64,000 nucleotides of DNA from Aeromicrobium senzhongii (GCF_014334735.1 NZ_CP060587.1:1674001-1738000); one strand, 5' to 3'; shown: positions 53,838-64,000, counted from the stretch's first letter. The notes: generated by a model from the sequence alone, not told the origin. Program-made: numbers and translations.

Positions 53838-54697
53838 TCCCGGCCCAGGTCGCGGTGGACCACCAGGGTGCGCACCTGCTGCGCGCGCAGTCGCTCGTCG
53901 AGGGCCTCGGCCATGGCGACACTGCGATGGCGCCCACCCGTGCAGCCGATGCCGACGGTGAGGAACAGCTTGTCCTCACGCAGGAACCCGTTCGTGATCA
54001 TCGACAGCAACTCGACGTACCGGTCGAGGAAGTCCTGGGCGCGGTCCTGGACGTAGACGTACTCGCGCACCGGATCGTCCTGGCCGCTGAGCGGGCGGAG
54101 CTCCTCGATCCAGTAGGGGTTCGGCAGGAACCGCATGTCGGCGACCATGTCGGCGTCGATCGGGATCCCGTACTTGAAGCCGAAGGAGACGATCGTGACG
54201 TGCAGGCCGCGTTCGTCCTCGACCTCGAAGGTCTGGCGGACCCGGTGGGCCAGCTGGTGGACATTGAGCCGGCTCGTGTCGATGACGAGGTCGGCCCGTC
54301 CCCGGATGGCACGCAACAGCTCACGCTCGCGGACGAATCCGTCCATGAGCCGGCCCTGACGGCTGAGCGGGTGGGGACGGCGGGCGGCCTCCTGGCGGCG
54401 CACGAGCACCTCGTCGGCGGCCTCGAGGTAGAGGGTCCGGACGTTGATCCCCGCGTCCAGCACGGCCTCGATGGCGTCGACCAGCCCGAAGAAGAACGTG
54501 CGGGACCTCGAGTCGACCACGACGGCGAGGCGGTCGATGTCCTCGGCGGCGTCGACCGAGGCGACGAGCTCCTCGAGCATGCCCGGGGGCAGGTTGTCGA
54601 CCACGTAGTAGCCGAGCTTCTCCAGCGCCTTGGCGGCGGTGCTGCGGCCCGCGCCGGTCATGCCGGTGACGAGGACGAACTCGGTCAGCTTGGTCAT
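53834..54697 (-). CDS. rapZ: RNase adapter RapZ/YvcJ family protein
   Basis: A 287-residue P-loop protein. The Walker A is GMTGAGRST at 12-20, with Arg instead of Lys, as in other actinobacterial members. LVIDTSRLNVHQLAHRV, SFGFKYGIPIDADMVADMRFLPNP and the C-terminal GCTGGRHRSVAMAE motif are intact. It binds GTP or a sugar; in E. coli RapZ controls glucosamine synthesis through RNA decay. Lies 8 bp behind uvrC. Confidence 0.94.
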   Translation of the reverse strand: MTKLTEFVLVTGMTGAGRSTAAKALEKLGYYVVDNLPPGMLEELVASVDAAEDIDRLAVVVDSRSRTFFFGLVDAIEAVLDAGINVRTLYLEAADEVLVRRQEAARRPHPLSRQGRLMDGFVRERELLRAIRGRADLVIDTSRLNVHQLAHRVRQTFEVEDERGLHVTIVSFGFKYGIPIDADMVADMRFLPNPYWIEELRPLSGQDDPVREYVYVQDRAQDFLDRYVELLSMITNGFLREDKLFLTVGIGCTGGRHRSVAMAEALDERLRAQQVRTLVVHRDLGRE

Positions 54698-54705
54698 GGT
54701 CGGTC

Positions 54706-56649
54706 TCAGTCCTCCAGGATCTCGCCGGTGGCCATGTTGACCGCCGGGGCCGGCGACTCTCCCTCGTGGAGTGCCGCCACGATGGATTCTGCCGTAGCCG
54801 GGCCGATCCCGGGGACGACCGTGATCTCCTCCACACTCGCCGCCCGCAGTTTCTTCAGTGAACCGAAGTGACGCATGAGGGCACGACGCCGCGTCTCGCC
54901 CAGTCCGGGCACCGGATCGAGCAGGCTCTCGACCATGGACTTGCTGCGCCGTTGGCGGTGGTGGGTGATGGCGAAGCGGTGCGCCTCGTCGCGCACGCGC
55001 TGCAGCAGGTAGAGGCCCTCGCTGGTGCGCGGCAGGATCACCGGGTCCTCCTCGCCGGGCAGCCACACCTCCTCGAGGCGCTTGGCCAGACCGCACAGCG
55101 CCACGCCGGTCACACCGAGGGCCTCCATCGCCTGCCGGGCGGCCTCGACCTGGGGCGGTCCACCGTCGACCACGACGAGGGACGGCGCGTAGGCGAAGCG
55201 GCGCGGCTTGCCGGTCTCGGGATCGATCCCGGGCTCGGTCTCGCCCTGGCGCTCGACCGCCCGCAGGTGGTGCGTGAACCGGCGCGTGATGACCTCGTGC
55301 ATCGCGGCGACGTCGCTCTGGCCCTCGTGACGGACGGTGAACCGGCGGTACTCGGACTTGCGCGGCAGTCCGTCCTCGAAGACCACCATCGACGCGACGA
55401 TCTCGGTGCCCTGCAGGTTCGAGACGTCGAAGCACTCGATGCGCAGAGGCGGAGCCGGCAGCTCGAGCGCCACCTGGATCTCCTCCAGGGCCCGGCTCCG
55501 TGTCGTGAGGTCGCCGGACCGCTTGAGCTTGTGACGGGCCATGGACTGCTTGGCGTTCTGCTCGACGGTCTCGAGCAGCGCCCGCTTGTCACCGCGGCGA
55601 GGCACCCGCAGCGTGACCTTGCCGCCGCGGCGCTCGGTGAGCAGCTCGGCGACGGCGTCGTGATCGGCCGGCAGCTCGGGGACGAGCACCTCACGCGGGA
55701 TCGCCGAGGGCGCCACGTCGGAGTACAGCGTCATCAGGGCGCTCTGGACCAGCTCCGGCAGACCGGCGTCGTCGCCCTTGTCGGCCACCCAGCCGCGCTG
55801 ACCGCGGATGCGGCCGCCGCGGACGTTGAAGATCTGGACGGCGACCTCGAGCGGGTCGTCGACGAAGCCGAGCACGTCGGCATCGGTGCCGTCGCCGAGC
55901 ACGACGGACTGCTTCTCCAGGACACGCCGCATCGCCATCAGGTCGTCGCGGTACTTGGCCGCGAGCTCGTACTCCTGGGCCGCGGCGGCGTCGCGCATGC
56001 GCTGCTCGATCCCCCGCTCGAACCCGGCGGTCTGACCGCCCATGAACGCCAGGAAGTCGTCGACGATCTTGCGGTGCTCCTCGGGCGAGACCCGGCCGAC
56101 GCACGGCGCCGAGCACTTGCCGATGTCACCGAGCAGGCACGGACGTCCGGCCGCCTTGGCCCGCTTGAACACGCCGGCGCTGCACGAGCGCATCGGGAAG
56201 ACCCGCAGCAACGTGTCGACGGTGTCGCGGATGGCCCAGGCGTGACCGTAGGGCCCGAAGTAGCGCACGCCCTTGCGCTGGGCGCCGCGCATGACGAGCA
56301 CGCGCGGGATCTCCTCCCCCACCGTCACCGCCAGCCACGGGTACGACTTGTCGTCGCGGTACTTGACGTTGAAGCGCGGGTCGAACTCCTTGATCCAGGA
56401 GTATTCCAGCGCCAGCGCCTCGACCTCGGTGTTGACCACCGTCCAGTCGACCGACGCGGCCGTGGTGACCATCTGGTGCGTGCGGGGATGCAGGTTGCCG
56501 AGGTCCTGGAAGTACGAGCTCAGCCGCGGCCGCAGGCTCTTGGCCTTGCCGACGTAGATGACCCGTCCCTGCTCGTCACGGAACCGGTAGACCCCCGGAC
56601 TCGTCGGGATCTCACCCGGCCGCGGGCGGTAGGTCGACGGATCAGCCAC
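54706..56649 (-). CDS. uvrC: Excinuclease ABC subunit UvrC
   Basis: A 647-residue UvrC. The GIY-YIG-type nuclease domain is at about 15-100 ([22 protein letters not shown]), with the cysteine-rich middle [13 protein letters not shown], a UvrB-binding UVR region, the second RNase-H-like nuclease domain ([10 protein letters not shown]) and C-terminal helix-hairpin-helix. Start is GTG, 6 nt after TAGGGT. It makes both incisions with UvrA/UvrB; uvrB is not in the window. Confidence 0.96.
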   Translation of the reverse strand: MADPSTYRPRPGEIPTSPGVYRFRDEQGRVIYVGKAKSLRPRLSSYFQDLGNLHPRTHQMVTTAASVDWTVVNTEVEALALEYSWIKEFDPRFNVKYRDDKSYPWLAVTVGEEIPRVLVMRGAQRKGVRYFGPYGHAWAIRDTVDTLLRVFPMRSCSAGVFKRAKAAGRPCLLGDIGKCSAPCVGRVSPEEHRKIVDDFLAFMGGQTAGFERGIEQRMRDAAAAQEYELAAKYRDDLMAMRRVLEKQSVVLGDGTDADVLGFVDDPLEVAVQIFNVRGGRIRGQRGWVADKGDDAGLPELVQSALMTLYSDVAPSAIPREVLVPELPADHDAVAELLTERRGGKVTLRVPRRGDKRALLETVEQNAKQSMARHKLKRSGDLTTRSRALEEIQVALELPAPPLRIECFDVSNLQGTEIVASMVVFEDGLPRKSEYRRFTVRHEGQSDVAAMHEVITRRFTHHLRAVERQGETEPGIDPETGKPRRFAYAPSLVVVDGGPPQVEAARQAMEALGVTGVALCGLAKRLEEVWLPGEEDPVILPRTSEGLYLLQRVRDEAHRFAITHHRQRRSKSMVESLLDPVPGLGETRRRALMRHFGSLKKLRAASVEEITVVPGIGPATAESIVAALHEGESPAPAVNMATGEILED

Positions 56650-56655
56650 GGTCCC

Positions 56656-56661
56656 ACCCTA
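56656..56661 (-). promoter_or_regulatory. -10 element of a leaderless promoter (uvrC)
   Basis: Minus-strand TAGGGT ends 6 nt before the uvrC GTG. It lies in the 36-bp gap after uvrA, so uvrC can be transcribed on its own. Confidence 0.45.
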
Positions 56662-56685
56662 GGTGCCCGGTCACCGCGACCGGGC

Positions 56686-59544
56686 TCATGACAGCAGGGG
56701 CTTGAGGAACCGGCCGGTGTGGGACTCCGGATGCGCCGCCACGTCCTCGGGGGTGCCCTCGGCGACGACCATGCCGCCGCCGCTGCCGCCCTCGGGACCC
56801 ATGTCGATGATCCAGTCCGAGGCCTTGATGACGTCGAGGTTGTGCTCGATGACGATCACGGAGTTGCCGGTGTCGACGAGGCGCTGCAGCACGATCAGCA
56901 GCTTGCGGATGTCCTCGAAGTGCAGACCCGTGGTCGGCTCGTCGAGCACGTACACCGTGCGGCCGGTGGACCGCTTCTGCAGCTCGGACGCGAGCTTGAC
57001 GCGCTGCGCCTCGCCGCCGGACAGCGTCGGGGCGGGCTGGCCCAGGCGGACGTAGCCCAGACCGACGTCGACCAGGGTGCGCAGGTGGCGGGCGATGGCC
57101 GGGATGGCCTCGAAGAAGTCGACGGCCTCCTCGATCGGCATGTCCAGGACCTCGGCGATCGTGCGTCCCTTGTAGCGGACCTCGAGCGTCTCGCGGTTGT
57201 ACCGCGCACCGTGGCAGACCTCGCACGGGACGTAGACGTCCGGCAGGAAGTTCATCTCGATCTTGATCGTGCCGTCGCCGCGGCACGCCTCGCACCGGCC
57301 GCCCTTGATGTTGAACGAGAACCGGCCCTGCTGGTACCCGCGCATCTTGGCCTCGGGCGTCTGCGCGAAGAGCTTGCGCACGTGGTCGAAGACGCCGGTG
57401 TACGTGGCCGGGTTCGACCGCGGGGTGCGGCCGATCGGCGACTGGTCGACGTGAATCACCTTGTCGACATTCTCGGTGCCCTCGATCGTGCGGTGCCGAC
57501 CGGGGATCGTGCGCGCCTTGTAGATCTGGCGGGCGAGCGAGGTGTAGAGGATGTCGTTGACCAAGGTCGACTTGCCCGAGCCGGACACGCCGGTGACCGA
57601 GACCAGCTGACCCAGCGGGAACGAGACGTCGACGTTGCGCAGGTTGTTCTCGCGGGCGCCCTTGACCGTGAGCTGGCGGGACTTGTCGCGCGGGCGACGC
57701 GTCTCGGGCACCGGGATCGAGGCGCGGCCAGACAGGTACGCGCCCGTCATGGAGTCGGGGTTGGCCAGCAGCTCGTCGACGGTGCCCGAGACGATGACCT
57801 GTCCCCCGTGCTCGCCGGCGCCGGGACCGATGTCGACGACCCAGTCCGACGCGCGGATCGTGTCCTCGTCGTGCTCGACGACGATGAGCGTGTTGCCGAG
57901 CTTCTTGAGTCGCACGAGCGTCTCGATCAACCGGTGGTTGTCGCGCTGGTGCAGGCCGATGGACGGCTCGTCCAGCACGTACAGAACGCCGACCAGTCCG
58001 GCACCGATCTGGGTGGCGAGCCGGATGCGCTGAGCCTCGCCACCGGACAGCGAGCCCGCCGCACGGTCGAGGGCCAGGTAGTCCAGGCCCACGTCGAGCA
58101 GGAAGCGCAGGCGCTCGTGGATCTCCTTGAGCACCCGCTCGCCGATCTGGCGCTCGCGGTCGGTCATGACCAGGGTCTGCAGGTACTCGGCCGCCTCGGC
58201 GATCGACAGGTGGCAGACCTCGGCGATGTTCTTCTCGCCGAACTTCTCGGACTCGAGCGTGACCGCGAGGATCACCGGCTTGAGCCGAGTGCCCTTGCAG
58301 GTCGGGCACGGGACCTCGCGCATGAAGCCCTCGAGCCGCTCGCGGCTGGTGTCGGAGTCGGTCTCGGAGTGGCGCCGCTCGACGAACGCGCGGGCGCCCT
58401 CGAACTCGGCCCAGTAGGAGCGCTGGCGGCCGTACCGGTTCTTGTACTGGACGTGGACCTTGGTGGAGTGCCCGTTCATGAGGGCGTCCTGGACCTCGGG
58501 CGACAGGTCGCGCCACGGAGTGTCGACGTCGAAGCCCATCTCGTCGCCCAGGGAGCGCATGAGCCGCAGGAAGTAGTCCGACACCTGGGTGTAGCTCCAC
58601 GCCGTGATCGCGCCTTCGGCCAGCGTCTTCTCGGGGTCGGGCACGAGCAGCTCGGCGTCGACCTCCTTGCGCGAGCCCAGACCGTGGCACTCGGGGCACG
58701 CGCCGTAGGGCGCGTTGAACGAGAACGAGCGGGGCTCGAGCTCGTCGACCTGGAGCGGGTGGTCGTTCGGGCACGCGAGCTTCTCGGAGAAGCGGCGGCG
58801 CCGGTTCGGGTCGTCCTCGTCCAGCCCCACGTAGTCGATGATGACCAGGCCGTCGGCCAGACCCAGCGCCGTCTCGACGGACTCGGTCAGGCGCTGCTTG
58901 GACGAGGGCTTGACGGTGAGGCGGTCGACCACGACCTCGATCGTGTGCTTCTTCTGCTTGGCCAGCTTCGGCGGCTCGTCGGCGAGCATGTGCATCTCGC
59001 CGTTGACGATGGCGCGGCTGAAGCCGCCCTGCTGGAGCTGGCGGAACAGCTCGACGTACTCGCCCTTGCGACCGCGGATGACCGGCGCGAGCACCTGGAA
59101 CTTGGTGCCCTCCTCGCCGGACTGGATGCGGTCGACGATCTGCTGGGGGGTCTGGCGGGCGATCGGCTCGCCGCAGGTCGGGCAGTGGGCCCGGCCGGCG
59201 CGCGCGTAGAGCAGGCGCAGGTAGTCGTAGACCTCGGTGATCGTGCCGACCGTCGAGCGCGGGTTGCGCGACGTCGACTTCTGGTCGATCGAGACCGCGG
59301 GCGACAGACCCTCGATGAAGTCGACGTCCGGCTTGTCCATCTGCCCCAGGAACTGGCGTGCATACGCCGAGAGCGACTCGACGTAACGGCGCTGGCCCTC
59401 GGCGAAGATGGTGTCGAACGCCAGGGACGACTTGCCGGAACCGGACAGGCCGGTGAAGACGATGAGGGAGTCCCGGGGTAGATCGACGGAGACATCCTTC
59501 AGGTTGTGCTCGCGGGCACCCCGGACTACGAGACGATCAGCCAC
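56686..59544 (-). CDS. uvrA: Excinuclease ABC subunit UvrA
   Basis: A 952-residue UvrA with two ABC ATPase halves (GLSGSGKSS near 33 and GVSGSGKST), two LSGGEAQR signatures and [14 protein letters not shown] Walker B motifs. Zinc modules include [25 protein letters not shown] and CEACRGDG...CEVCHG. In the first finger one ligand position reads CPNDH, the usual actinobacterial form. The start is GTG, 6 nt after TACGCT. It recognises DNA damage. Confidence 0.97.
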   Translation of the reverse strand: MADRLVVRGAREHNLKDVSVDLPRDSLIVFTGLSGSGKSSLAFDTIFAEGQRRYVESLSAYARQFLGQMDKPDVDFIEGLSPAVSIDQKSTSRNPRSTVGTITEVYDYLRLLYARAGRAHCPTCGEPIARQTPQQIVDRIQSGEEGTKFQVLAPVIRGRKGEYVELFRQLQQGGFSRAIVNGEMHMLADEPPKLAKQKKHTIEVVVDRLTVKPSSKQRLTESVETALGLADGLVIIDYVGLDEDDPNRRRRFSEKLACPNDHPLQVDELEPRSFSFNAPYGACPECHGLGSRKEVDAELLVPDPEKTLAEGAITAWSYTQVSDYFLRLMRSLGDEMGFDVDTPWRDLSPEVQDALMNGHSTKVHVQYKNRYGRQRSYWAEFEGARAFVERRHSETDSDTSRERLEGFMREVPCPTCKGTRLKPVILAVTLESEKFGEKNIAEVCHLSIAEAAEYLQTLVMTDRERQIGERVLKEIHERLRFLLDVGLDYLALDRAAGSLSGGEAQRIRLATQIGAGLVGVLYVLDEPSIGLHQRDNHRLIETLVRLKKLGNTLIVVEHDEDTIRASDWVVDIGPGAGEHGGQVIVSGTVDELLANPDSMTGAYLSGRASIPVPETRRPRDKSRQLTVKGARENNLRNVDVSFPLGQLVSVTGVSGSGKSTLVNDILYTSLARQIYKARTIPGRHRTIEGTENVDKVIHVDQSPIGRTPRSNPATYTGVFDHVRKLFAQTPEAKMRGYQQGRFSFNIKGGRCEACRGDGTIKIEMNFLPDVYVPCEVCHGARYNRETLEVRYKGRTIAEVLDMPIEEAVDFFEAIPAIARHLRTLVDVGLGYVRLGQPAPTLSGGEAQRVKLASELQKRSTGRTVYVLDEPTTGLHFEDIRKLLIVLQRLVDTGNSVIVIEHNLDVIKASDWIIDMGPEGGSGGGMVVAEGTPEDVAAHPESHTGRFLKPLLS

Positions 59545-59550
59545 CTATCC

Positions 59551-59594
59551 AGCGTACTGACCGAGCCTGACAGAAACCTCTCGACGGATAGGCT
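59551..59594. promoter_or_regulatory. Divergent leaderless promoters (uvrA and metallo-hydrolase)
   Basis: Minus-strand TACGCT (59556-59551) ends 6 nt before the uvrA GTG at 59544. Plus-strand TAGGCT (59589-59594) ends 7 nt before the ATG at 59602. No LexA-type GAAC-N4-GTTC box is seen between them. Confidence 0.5.
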
Positions 59595-59601
59595 CGGAAC
59601 C

Positions 59602-60255
59602 ATGACGTACACCGGAGAGGTCACCGTCGGCGGTCCGCCCGACACCCGCGAGGCCGGCGACCTGCAGATCACCAAGATCGCCGTGGGTCCGATGGCCAAC
59701 AACGCCTATCTCCTGCGCTGCGCCCTCACGGGTGAGCAGGTGCTGATCGACGCCGCCGACGAGGCTCCGAGACTGCTCGAGCTGATCGGCGACGGTGGCC
59801 TCGCCCGCGTCGTCACGACCCATCGCCACGGCGACCACTGGCAGGCCCTCTCCGCGGTGGTCGAGGCCACCGGCGCCGAGACCGTCGCCGGTGAGGACGA
59901 CGCCGACGAGCTGCCGGTCCCGGTCGACGTGCGGGTCCGGACCGGCGCCCGCGTACGGGTCGGCTCGTGCGAGCTGGAGGTGATCGAGATCGTCGGCCAC
60001 ACGCCGGGCTCCATCGTGCTGGCCTACGACGACCCCGACGGCATCACCCACCTCTTCACCGGGGACTCCCTGTTCCCCGGGGGCGTCGGGCGGACCTGGT
60101 CCCCCGACGACTTCATCCGTCTCGTCAACGACGTCGAGACGAAGATCTTCGACCGGTTCGACGACGACACGTGGTTCTACCCGGGCCACGGCGACGACTC
60201 GACGCTCGGCGCCGAGCGCGCGAGCGTGCCGGACTGGCGCGCCCGCGGATGGTAG
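59602..60255 (+). CDS. Metallo-beta-lactamase-fold hydrolase
   Basis: A 217-residue MBL-fold protein of the glyoxalase II-like type. The metal motif HRHGDH is at 74-79, with the remaining ligands in VGHTPGS, the bridging Asp in TGDSLF and the C-terminal His in YPGHGDD. Substrate is unknown. The ATG at 59602 is chosen since TAGGCT lies 7 nt before it. It is divergent from uvrA and convergent with the P450 gene. Confidence 0.9.
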   Translation: MTYTGEVTVGGPPDTREAGDLQITKIAVGPMANNAYLLRCALTGEQVLIDAADEAPRLLELIGDGGLARVVTTHRHGDHWQALSAVVEATGAETVAGEDDADELPVPVDVRVRTGARVRVGSCELEVIEIVGHTPGSIVLAYDDPDGITHLFTGDSLFPGGVGRTWSPDDFIRLVNDVETKIFDRFDDDTWFYPGHGDDSTLGAERASVPDWRARGW

Positions 60256-60300
60256 CGTTCCGCTGCTCCGCCATGGTTGCGTCGCAGTGAACCCTCGAGC

Positions 60301-61581
60301 CTAGAAGGTGACGGGAAGGGACTCGATCCCGAAGACGAAGCTGAGCTGACGGAACTCGAGGTCGGACTCCGGCACGGCCAGGGCGAGATCGGGGAATCGG
60401 TTCAGCAGCTTCGGCAGCGCGATCCGCAGCTCCATCCGGGCCAGCTCGGCCCCGATGCACCGGTGGATGCCGTGGCCGAACGCGAGGTGCCCGCTCGCCG
60501 GGACCCGCGCCGGGTCGAACACGTCGGGCTGGTCCCCGGCACTGACCCCGTCGCGGTTGGCGCCGCTGAGCGAGACCAGCAGGACGTCGCCGGCCTTGAT
60601 CGACTCGCCGAAGAGCTCCATGTCCTGCTTGGCGAAGCGCGGGAACGCCACCTGCACGACCGAGAAGTAGCGCAGCAGCTCTTCGATGACCCGGTCGAGG
60701 GTCTTGCGGTCGCCGCTGCGGACCAGCTCGGCGTAGGCGGGGTCACGGGTCAGCACGATCGTGCTGAGGGCGATCATGCCCGCGGTCGTCTCGTACCCGC
60801 CGGTGAAGACACCGTCGGCCAGCCCGGCGAGGTCGTGATCGGTGATCGTGTCGCCCTCGTTGCGGATGATCTGGCCGATCAGGCCGGGCCCGGGCTCCTT
60901 GCGCTGGCGTGCCACCGCGTCGAACAGGAACTCGCGCTGCTCCGAGACGGCGCCGAAGGCGGCCGCTCCCCCGTTGGTCGCGTCGAACCGCGCGCTACCC
61001 AGTTTGGCGAAGGCCTGCCGGTCCTCGTAGTCCAGGCCCAGCAGGGCGCAGATCGTGTTGAACGGGATGGGGAACGCCAGCACCTTCGCCAGATCCGCCC
61101 CGGGGCCGGCGGCCTCGAGGTCGTCCAGGGCACGGTCGACGAACTGCTCGATCAACGGCTCCAGCCGGGCGAGGCGGCGCATCGTGAACTCGGGCGTGAT
61201 GATCTTGCGCAGGCGCGTGTGGACCGGCGGATCGGTGAAGCCCAGTCCCCCGATGTCGTCCGAGGTCGCCGGCCCGTCGCCGGAGAACAGGTGACGGATG
61301 TCCGTCGAGTAGATGTCGCGGGCCGTGAGGACCTCGCGCGCCTGCTCGTGACCGGTGACGAGGTACGCCGTGAAGTCGAACGGCAGATCCAGGCGGTGCA
61401 GGGGTCCGGAGTCGCGGATCTGCGCCAGTCGCGGCACCGGGTCCAGACCCACCCGTTGCAGCGGCGTCTTCGTCGGCTCGGGGATGAACGTGAAGCTCGC
61501 GAGGTCGATGCCGCGCTTGGCCACATGGCGTCGGGCCACCGACGTCACCACCCGCGCGCGGACTTCCCGCAACCATCTCAC
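60301..61581 (-). CDS. Cytochrome P450
   Basis: A 426-residue bacterial P450 with all hallmarks: I-helix GGYETTAGM, ExxR in EELLR, and the heme loop FGHGIHRCIG with the thiolate Cys. It needs a ferredoxin, not found here. The substrate is unknown; the adjacent permease may be functionally linked. The GTG at 61581 is preferred to a start at 61659 because TATCGT ends 7 nt before it. Confidence 0.93.
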   Translation of the reverse strand: MRWLREVRARVVTSVARRHVAKRGIDLASFTFIPEPTKTPLQRVGLDPVPRLAQIRDSGPLHRLDLPFDFTAYLVTGHEQAREVLTARDIYSTDIRHLFSGDGPATSDDIGGLGFTDPPVHTRLRKIITPEFTMRRLARLEPLIEQFVDRALDDLEAAGPGADLAKVLAFPIPFNTICALLGLDYEDRQAFAKLGSARFDATNGGAAAFGAVSEQREFLFDAVARQRKEPGPGLIGQIIRNEGDTITDHDLAGLADGVFTGGYETTAGMIALSTIVLTRDPAYAELVRSGDRKTLDRVIEELLRYFSVVQVAFPRFAKQDMELFGESIKAGDVLLVSLSGANRDGVSAGDQPDVFDPARVPASGHLAFGHGIHRCIGAELARMELRIALPKLLNRFPDLALAVPESDLEFRQLSFVFGIESLPVTF

Positions 61582-61603
61582 CCGACACACGATATCGGTC
61601 GGG
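61581..61603. promoter_or_regulatory. Inverted repeat over the P450 promoter
   Basis: CCCGAC-N11-GTCGGG spans the TATCGT -10 (61594-61589) and the first base of the P450 start. Placement fits a repressor site, TetR-like by size. Confidence 0.4.
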
Positions 61604-61657
61604 GTTGCCGGATCGGACACGCGGCGCGACTCTGTAGGCACAACCTGAGGGGGATCC

Positions 61658-63073
61658 ATGGCGTCGACGACCGATCAACCCGAACAGCCCACGGAACTGC
61701 GGCGTGTCCTGGGCCCGAAACTCTTGTTGCTCTTCATCATCGGCGACATCCTCGGCACCGGCGTCTACGCGTTGACCGGGCAGGTGGCCGCCGAGGTCGG
61801 CGGAGCGGCCTGGCTGCCCTTCGCGGTCGCGTTCGCGGTGGCGCTGCTGACGGCGCTGTCCTACCTCGAGCTCGTCACGAAGTATCCGCAGGCGGCCGGT
61901 GCGGCGCTCTACGTGCACAAGGCGTTCGGCATCCACTTCCTGACGTTCATCGTCGCCTTCACCGTCATGTGCTCGGGCATCACGTCGGCGTCGACCGCCT
62001 CGCGCGCCTTCGCCGCGAACCTCGCCGTGGGGATCGACTGGGAGGCCTCGAACCTGCAGGTCATGGCGATCGCCCTGGCTTTCATGCTGCTGATCGCCGC
62101 GATCAACCTGCGTGGCGTCAGTGAGGGCGTCAAGACCAATGTCGTGCTGACCCTCATCGAGCTGTCAGGCCTGCTGCTGGTGATCCTGGTCGGGCTCTAC
62201 GCCGTCGCCGGCGGCGACGCCGACTGGGGCGCGGTCGTCGCGTTCGACACCCCGGACGACAAGAGCGTCTTCCTCGCCGTGACCACCGCCACCTCGTTGG
62301 CGTTCTTCGCGATGGTCGGCTTCGAGGACGCCGTCAACATGGCCGAGGAGTGCCACGAGCCGAACCGGATCTTCCCCAAGATCATGCTGACCGGACTGGG
62401 CGTCACCGGAACGATCTACATCCTGGTCTCGATCTGCGCGGTCGCGCTCGTACCGGTCGGCGAGCTCGCCGGGAACGACACCCCGCTGGTCACGGTGGTC
62501 GAGCGGGGCGCCCCCGGTATGCCGATCGACGACATCCTGCCCTTCATCTCGATGTTCGCCGTGGCCAACTCGGCCCTGATCAACATGCTGATGGCCAGCC
62601 GCCTGCTCTACGGCATGGCCAAGCAGGGGGTCATCCCCCACAGCCTCGCCCGAGTGAGCCGACGCCAGACGCCGTGGCTGGCGATCGCATTCACCACCGT
62701 GCTCTCCCTGGGCCTGATCGCCTACGTGTCGAACGCGAGCGACGAGGCGGTCCAGGTGCTCGGCGGCACGACCAGCCTCCTGCTGCTGGCGGTCTTCGCC
62801 GTGGTGAACACGGCCGTCCTGATCCTGCGCAAGGACCGGGTCGAGCACTCCCACTTCAGGACCCGGGCCCCGATCGCCCTACTCGGCGTGGTGACGTGCG
62901 TCTACCTCGTGACGCCGTTGTCAGGACGGCCGGGCTCGCAGTACGAGATCGCCGGGATCCTGCTGGCGATCGGCCTGGTGCTGTCCGTGCCGATGTACCT
63001 GCTCAGCCGACGCCGGGGCGAGCGGCTGCAGGTCGGCGCACCCGACGACCTGCCGCCGCACGACATCCCTTGA
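61658..63073 (+). CDS. APC family amino acid permease
   Basis: A 471-residue transporter with about twelve membrane helices. The family consensus is visible in FIIGDILGTGVYALTGQV at the first helix, FFAMVGFEDAVNMAEE and later helices. It should take up an amino acid or amine; the substrate is not readable. GAGGGGG sits just before the ATG. It is divergent from the P450 gene, separated by 76 bp. Confidence 0.92.
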   Translation: MASTTDQPEQPTELRRVLGPKLLLLFIIGDILGTGVYALTGQVAAEVGGAAWLPFAVAFAVALLTALSYLELVTKYPQAAGAALYVHKAFGIHFLTFIVAFTVMCSGITSASTASRAFAANLAVGIDWEASNLQVMAIALAFMLLIAAINLRGVSEGVKTNVVLTLIELSGLLLVILVGLYAVAGGDADWGAVVAFDTPDDKSVFLAVTTATSLAFFAMVGFEDAVNMAEECHEPNRIFPKIMLTGLGVTGTIYILVSICAVALVPVGELAGNDTPLVTVVERGAPGMPIDDILPFISMFAVANSALINMLMASRLLYGMAKQGVIPHSLARVSRRQTPWLAIAFTTVLSLGLIAYVSNASDEAVQVLGGTTSLLLLAVFAVVNTAVLILRKDRVEHSHFRTRAPIALLGVVTCVYLVTPLSGRPGSQYEIAGILLAIGLVLSVPMYLLSRRRGERLQVGAPDDLPPHDIP

Positions 63074-63088
63074 GCGGCCGTCCCGCGG

Positions 63089-64000
63089 TCAGTGTCCGAT
63101 GCGGTCCGGGTACTTCTTGGAGTACCAGAGACTGGCCACGGCCGTGATGGTCAGCGTCGCGATGATGACGCCCAGACTCAGCAGCGTCGGCACCTCGGGG
63201 ATCGGGACCGGCCCGATGTGGTGCACCGGATGGCCGCCGTTGATGAACGGCAGCTCGTTCTCGTGCAGGGCGTGGAGCACGAGCTTGATGCCGATGTAGA
63301 ACAGCAGGAACGCCAGGCCGTACGACAGGAACACCAGGCGCTGCAGCAGGTCGCCGAGCAGGAAGTACAGCTGGCGCAGGCCCATCAGCGCGAACACGTT
63401 CGCGGTGAAGACGATGTACGGCTCCTTGGTCAGGCCGAAGATCGCCGGGATCGAGTCGAGCGCGAACAGGATGTCGGTGGTGCCCAGGGCGATGATGACC
63501 AGCGCCATGGGGGTGATGGCGCGACGGCCGTTCTCGCGGACGACGAGCTTGAGGCCGTCCCACGTGTCACTCATGTTGAAGCGGTTGCGGGCGAACCGGA
63601 CGACGGCGTTCTCGGCGTCGTCCTCCTCGTCCTTGTCCGCGGCCAGCTTGACGGCCGTGTAGAGCAGGAACGCACCGAAGATGTAGAAGACCCACGAGAA
63701 CTCGTTGATCGCCACCGCGCCGAGCGCGATGAAGATGCCGCGGAACACCAGCGCCAGGATGATGCCGACGAGCAGCGCCTCCTGCTGGTACTTCCGCGGG
63801 ACGGCGAAGCTGCTCATGATGATGATGAAGATGAACAGGTTGTCGATCGAGAGGCTGTACTCGGTCAACCATCCGGCGTAGAACTCGATGCCGAACTGCT
63901 GGCCGTGGAAGGCCCAGACCCAGGCACCGAAGGCGACGGCCAGGCCGATGTAGATCGACAGGTAGACCGCGCACTCCTTCGTCGAGGGCTCGTGCGGTTT
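63089..64000 (-). CDS. TerC family integral membrane protein (5' end outside the window)
   Basis: A TerC protein cut by the right window edge. The 303 visible residues hold about eight hydrophobic helices, the SLSIDNLFIF motif and the TTDILFALDSIPAIFGLT motif with conserved acidic residues, and a C-terminal helix ending in KKYPDRIGH. A shorter frame beginning at a TTG (63868) is not the true start, because typical TerC sequence continues upstream to base 64000. Members are linked to metal efflux or exoenzyme metalation. Confidence 0.92.
   Translation of the reverse strand, partial: KPHEPSTKECAVYLSIYIGLAVAFGAWVWAFHGQQFGIEFYAGWLTEYSLSIDNLFIFIIIMSSFAVPRKYQQEALLVGIILALVFRGIFIALGAVAINEFSWVFYIFGAFLLYTAVKLAADKDEEDDAENAVVRFARNRFNMSDTWDGLKLVVRENGRRAITPMALVIIALGTTDILFALDSIPAIFGLTKEPYIVFTANVFALMGLRQLYFLLGDLLQRLVFLSYGLAFLLFYIGIKLVLHALHENELPFINGGHPVHHIGPVPIPEVPTLLSLGVIIATLTITAVASLWYSKKYPDRIGH

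Noticed and set aside
59545..59601. LexA (SOS) box between uvrA and the metallo-hydrolase
   Set aside because: No GAAC-N4-GTTC type sequence is present; only the two -10 elements are seen.
61582..61659. Longer P450 start at 61659
   Set aside because: It would add 26 residues without conserved features and leave one base between the two divergent genes. The GTG at 61581 fits the promoter.
63089..63868. Complete short TerC gene starting at TTG 63868
   Set aside because: The frame stays open to base 64000 and encodes typical TerC helix sequence upstream, so the gene is simply cut by the window.

Overview
The window is chromosomal DNA of a high-GC Gram-positive bacterium (Actinomycetota). The evidence is very high GC at third codon positions, many GTG starts, and actinobacterial markers: RbpA, WhiA, OpcA, a SufR-led suf operon, DUF3099, DUF2510, a GAF-ANTAR regulator and an acyl-CoA dehydrogenase pair resembling mycobacterial FadE24/FadE23. 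The gene set suggests the Nocardioidaceae (Aeromicrobium-like), but the genus is inferred. I see no rRNA, tRNA, CRISPR array, prophage or insertion sequence. Almost all of the DNA is coding.

Layout. 1-325: intergenic, with a tight cluster of DnaA-box-like sites. 326-9110: membrane and enzyme genes (DUF445, zinc metallopeptidase, CPBP protease, HrpA helicase, hydrolase, FKBP, alcohol dehydrogenase). 9127-11669: two acyl-CoA dehydrogenases behind a palindromic operator. 11782-19531: peptide deformylase, SpoU methyltransferase, PEBP protein, lytic transglycosylase, an ABC ATPase/NfeD/SPFH operon, SerB, dodecin, DUF3099 and SURF1. 19504-21301: an ABC-F gene with an apparent leaderless upstream ORF, behind a 24-bp perfect hairpin. 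21337-27784: sufR-B-D-Rieske-C-S-U-T. 27911-35685: an accessory block with a lipoprotein, a LigD-type polymerase, a GAF-ANTAR regulator, a secreted zinc carboxypeptidase, a DUF2510 protein and an ATP-dependent DNA ligase. 35717-48123: ABC exporter, heme A synthesis (ctaA, ctaB) and the pentose phosphate operon tkt-tal-pgi-zwf-opcA-pgl. 48139-54697: rbpA, secG, tpiA-pgk-gap, whiA, yvcK, rapZ. 54706-64000: uvrC, uvrA, a metallo-hydrolase, a P450, an APC permease and a TerC protein cut by the window edge.

How the genes work together. From memory, the stretch from uvrC to the ABC-F gene follows the same broad order as the Mycobacterium tuberculosis Rv1420-Rv1473 region. Here the block between sufR and the ABC-ctaA genes carries an unusual 8-kb insert that includes two DNA end-joining-type enzymes. 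Cytochrome oxidase maturation (SURF1, CtaA, CtaB), Fe-S assembly (SUF), NADPH supply (Zwf/OpcA/Pgl) and nucleotide excision repair (UvrA/UvrC) are the main themes.

Regulation. A recurring sequence feature is a TANNNT-type -10 hexamer ending 5-7 nt before an ATG or GTG, which predicts leaderless mRNAs for about 20 genes. Three such promoters carry further structure: SufR (operator over the -10 and start), the ABC-F gene (leaderless mini-ORF followed by nested stems), and the TrmH/PEBP pair (two divergent -10 elements sharing five bases).
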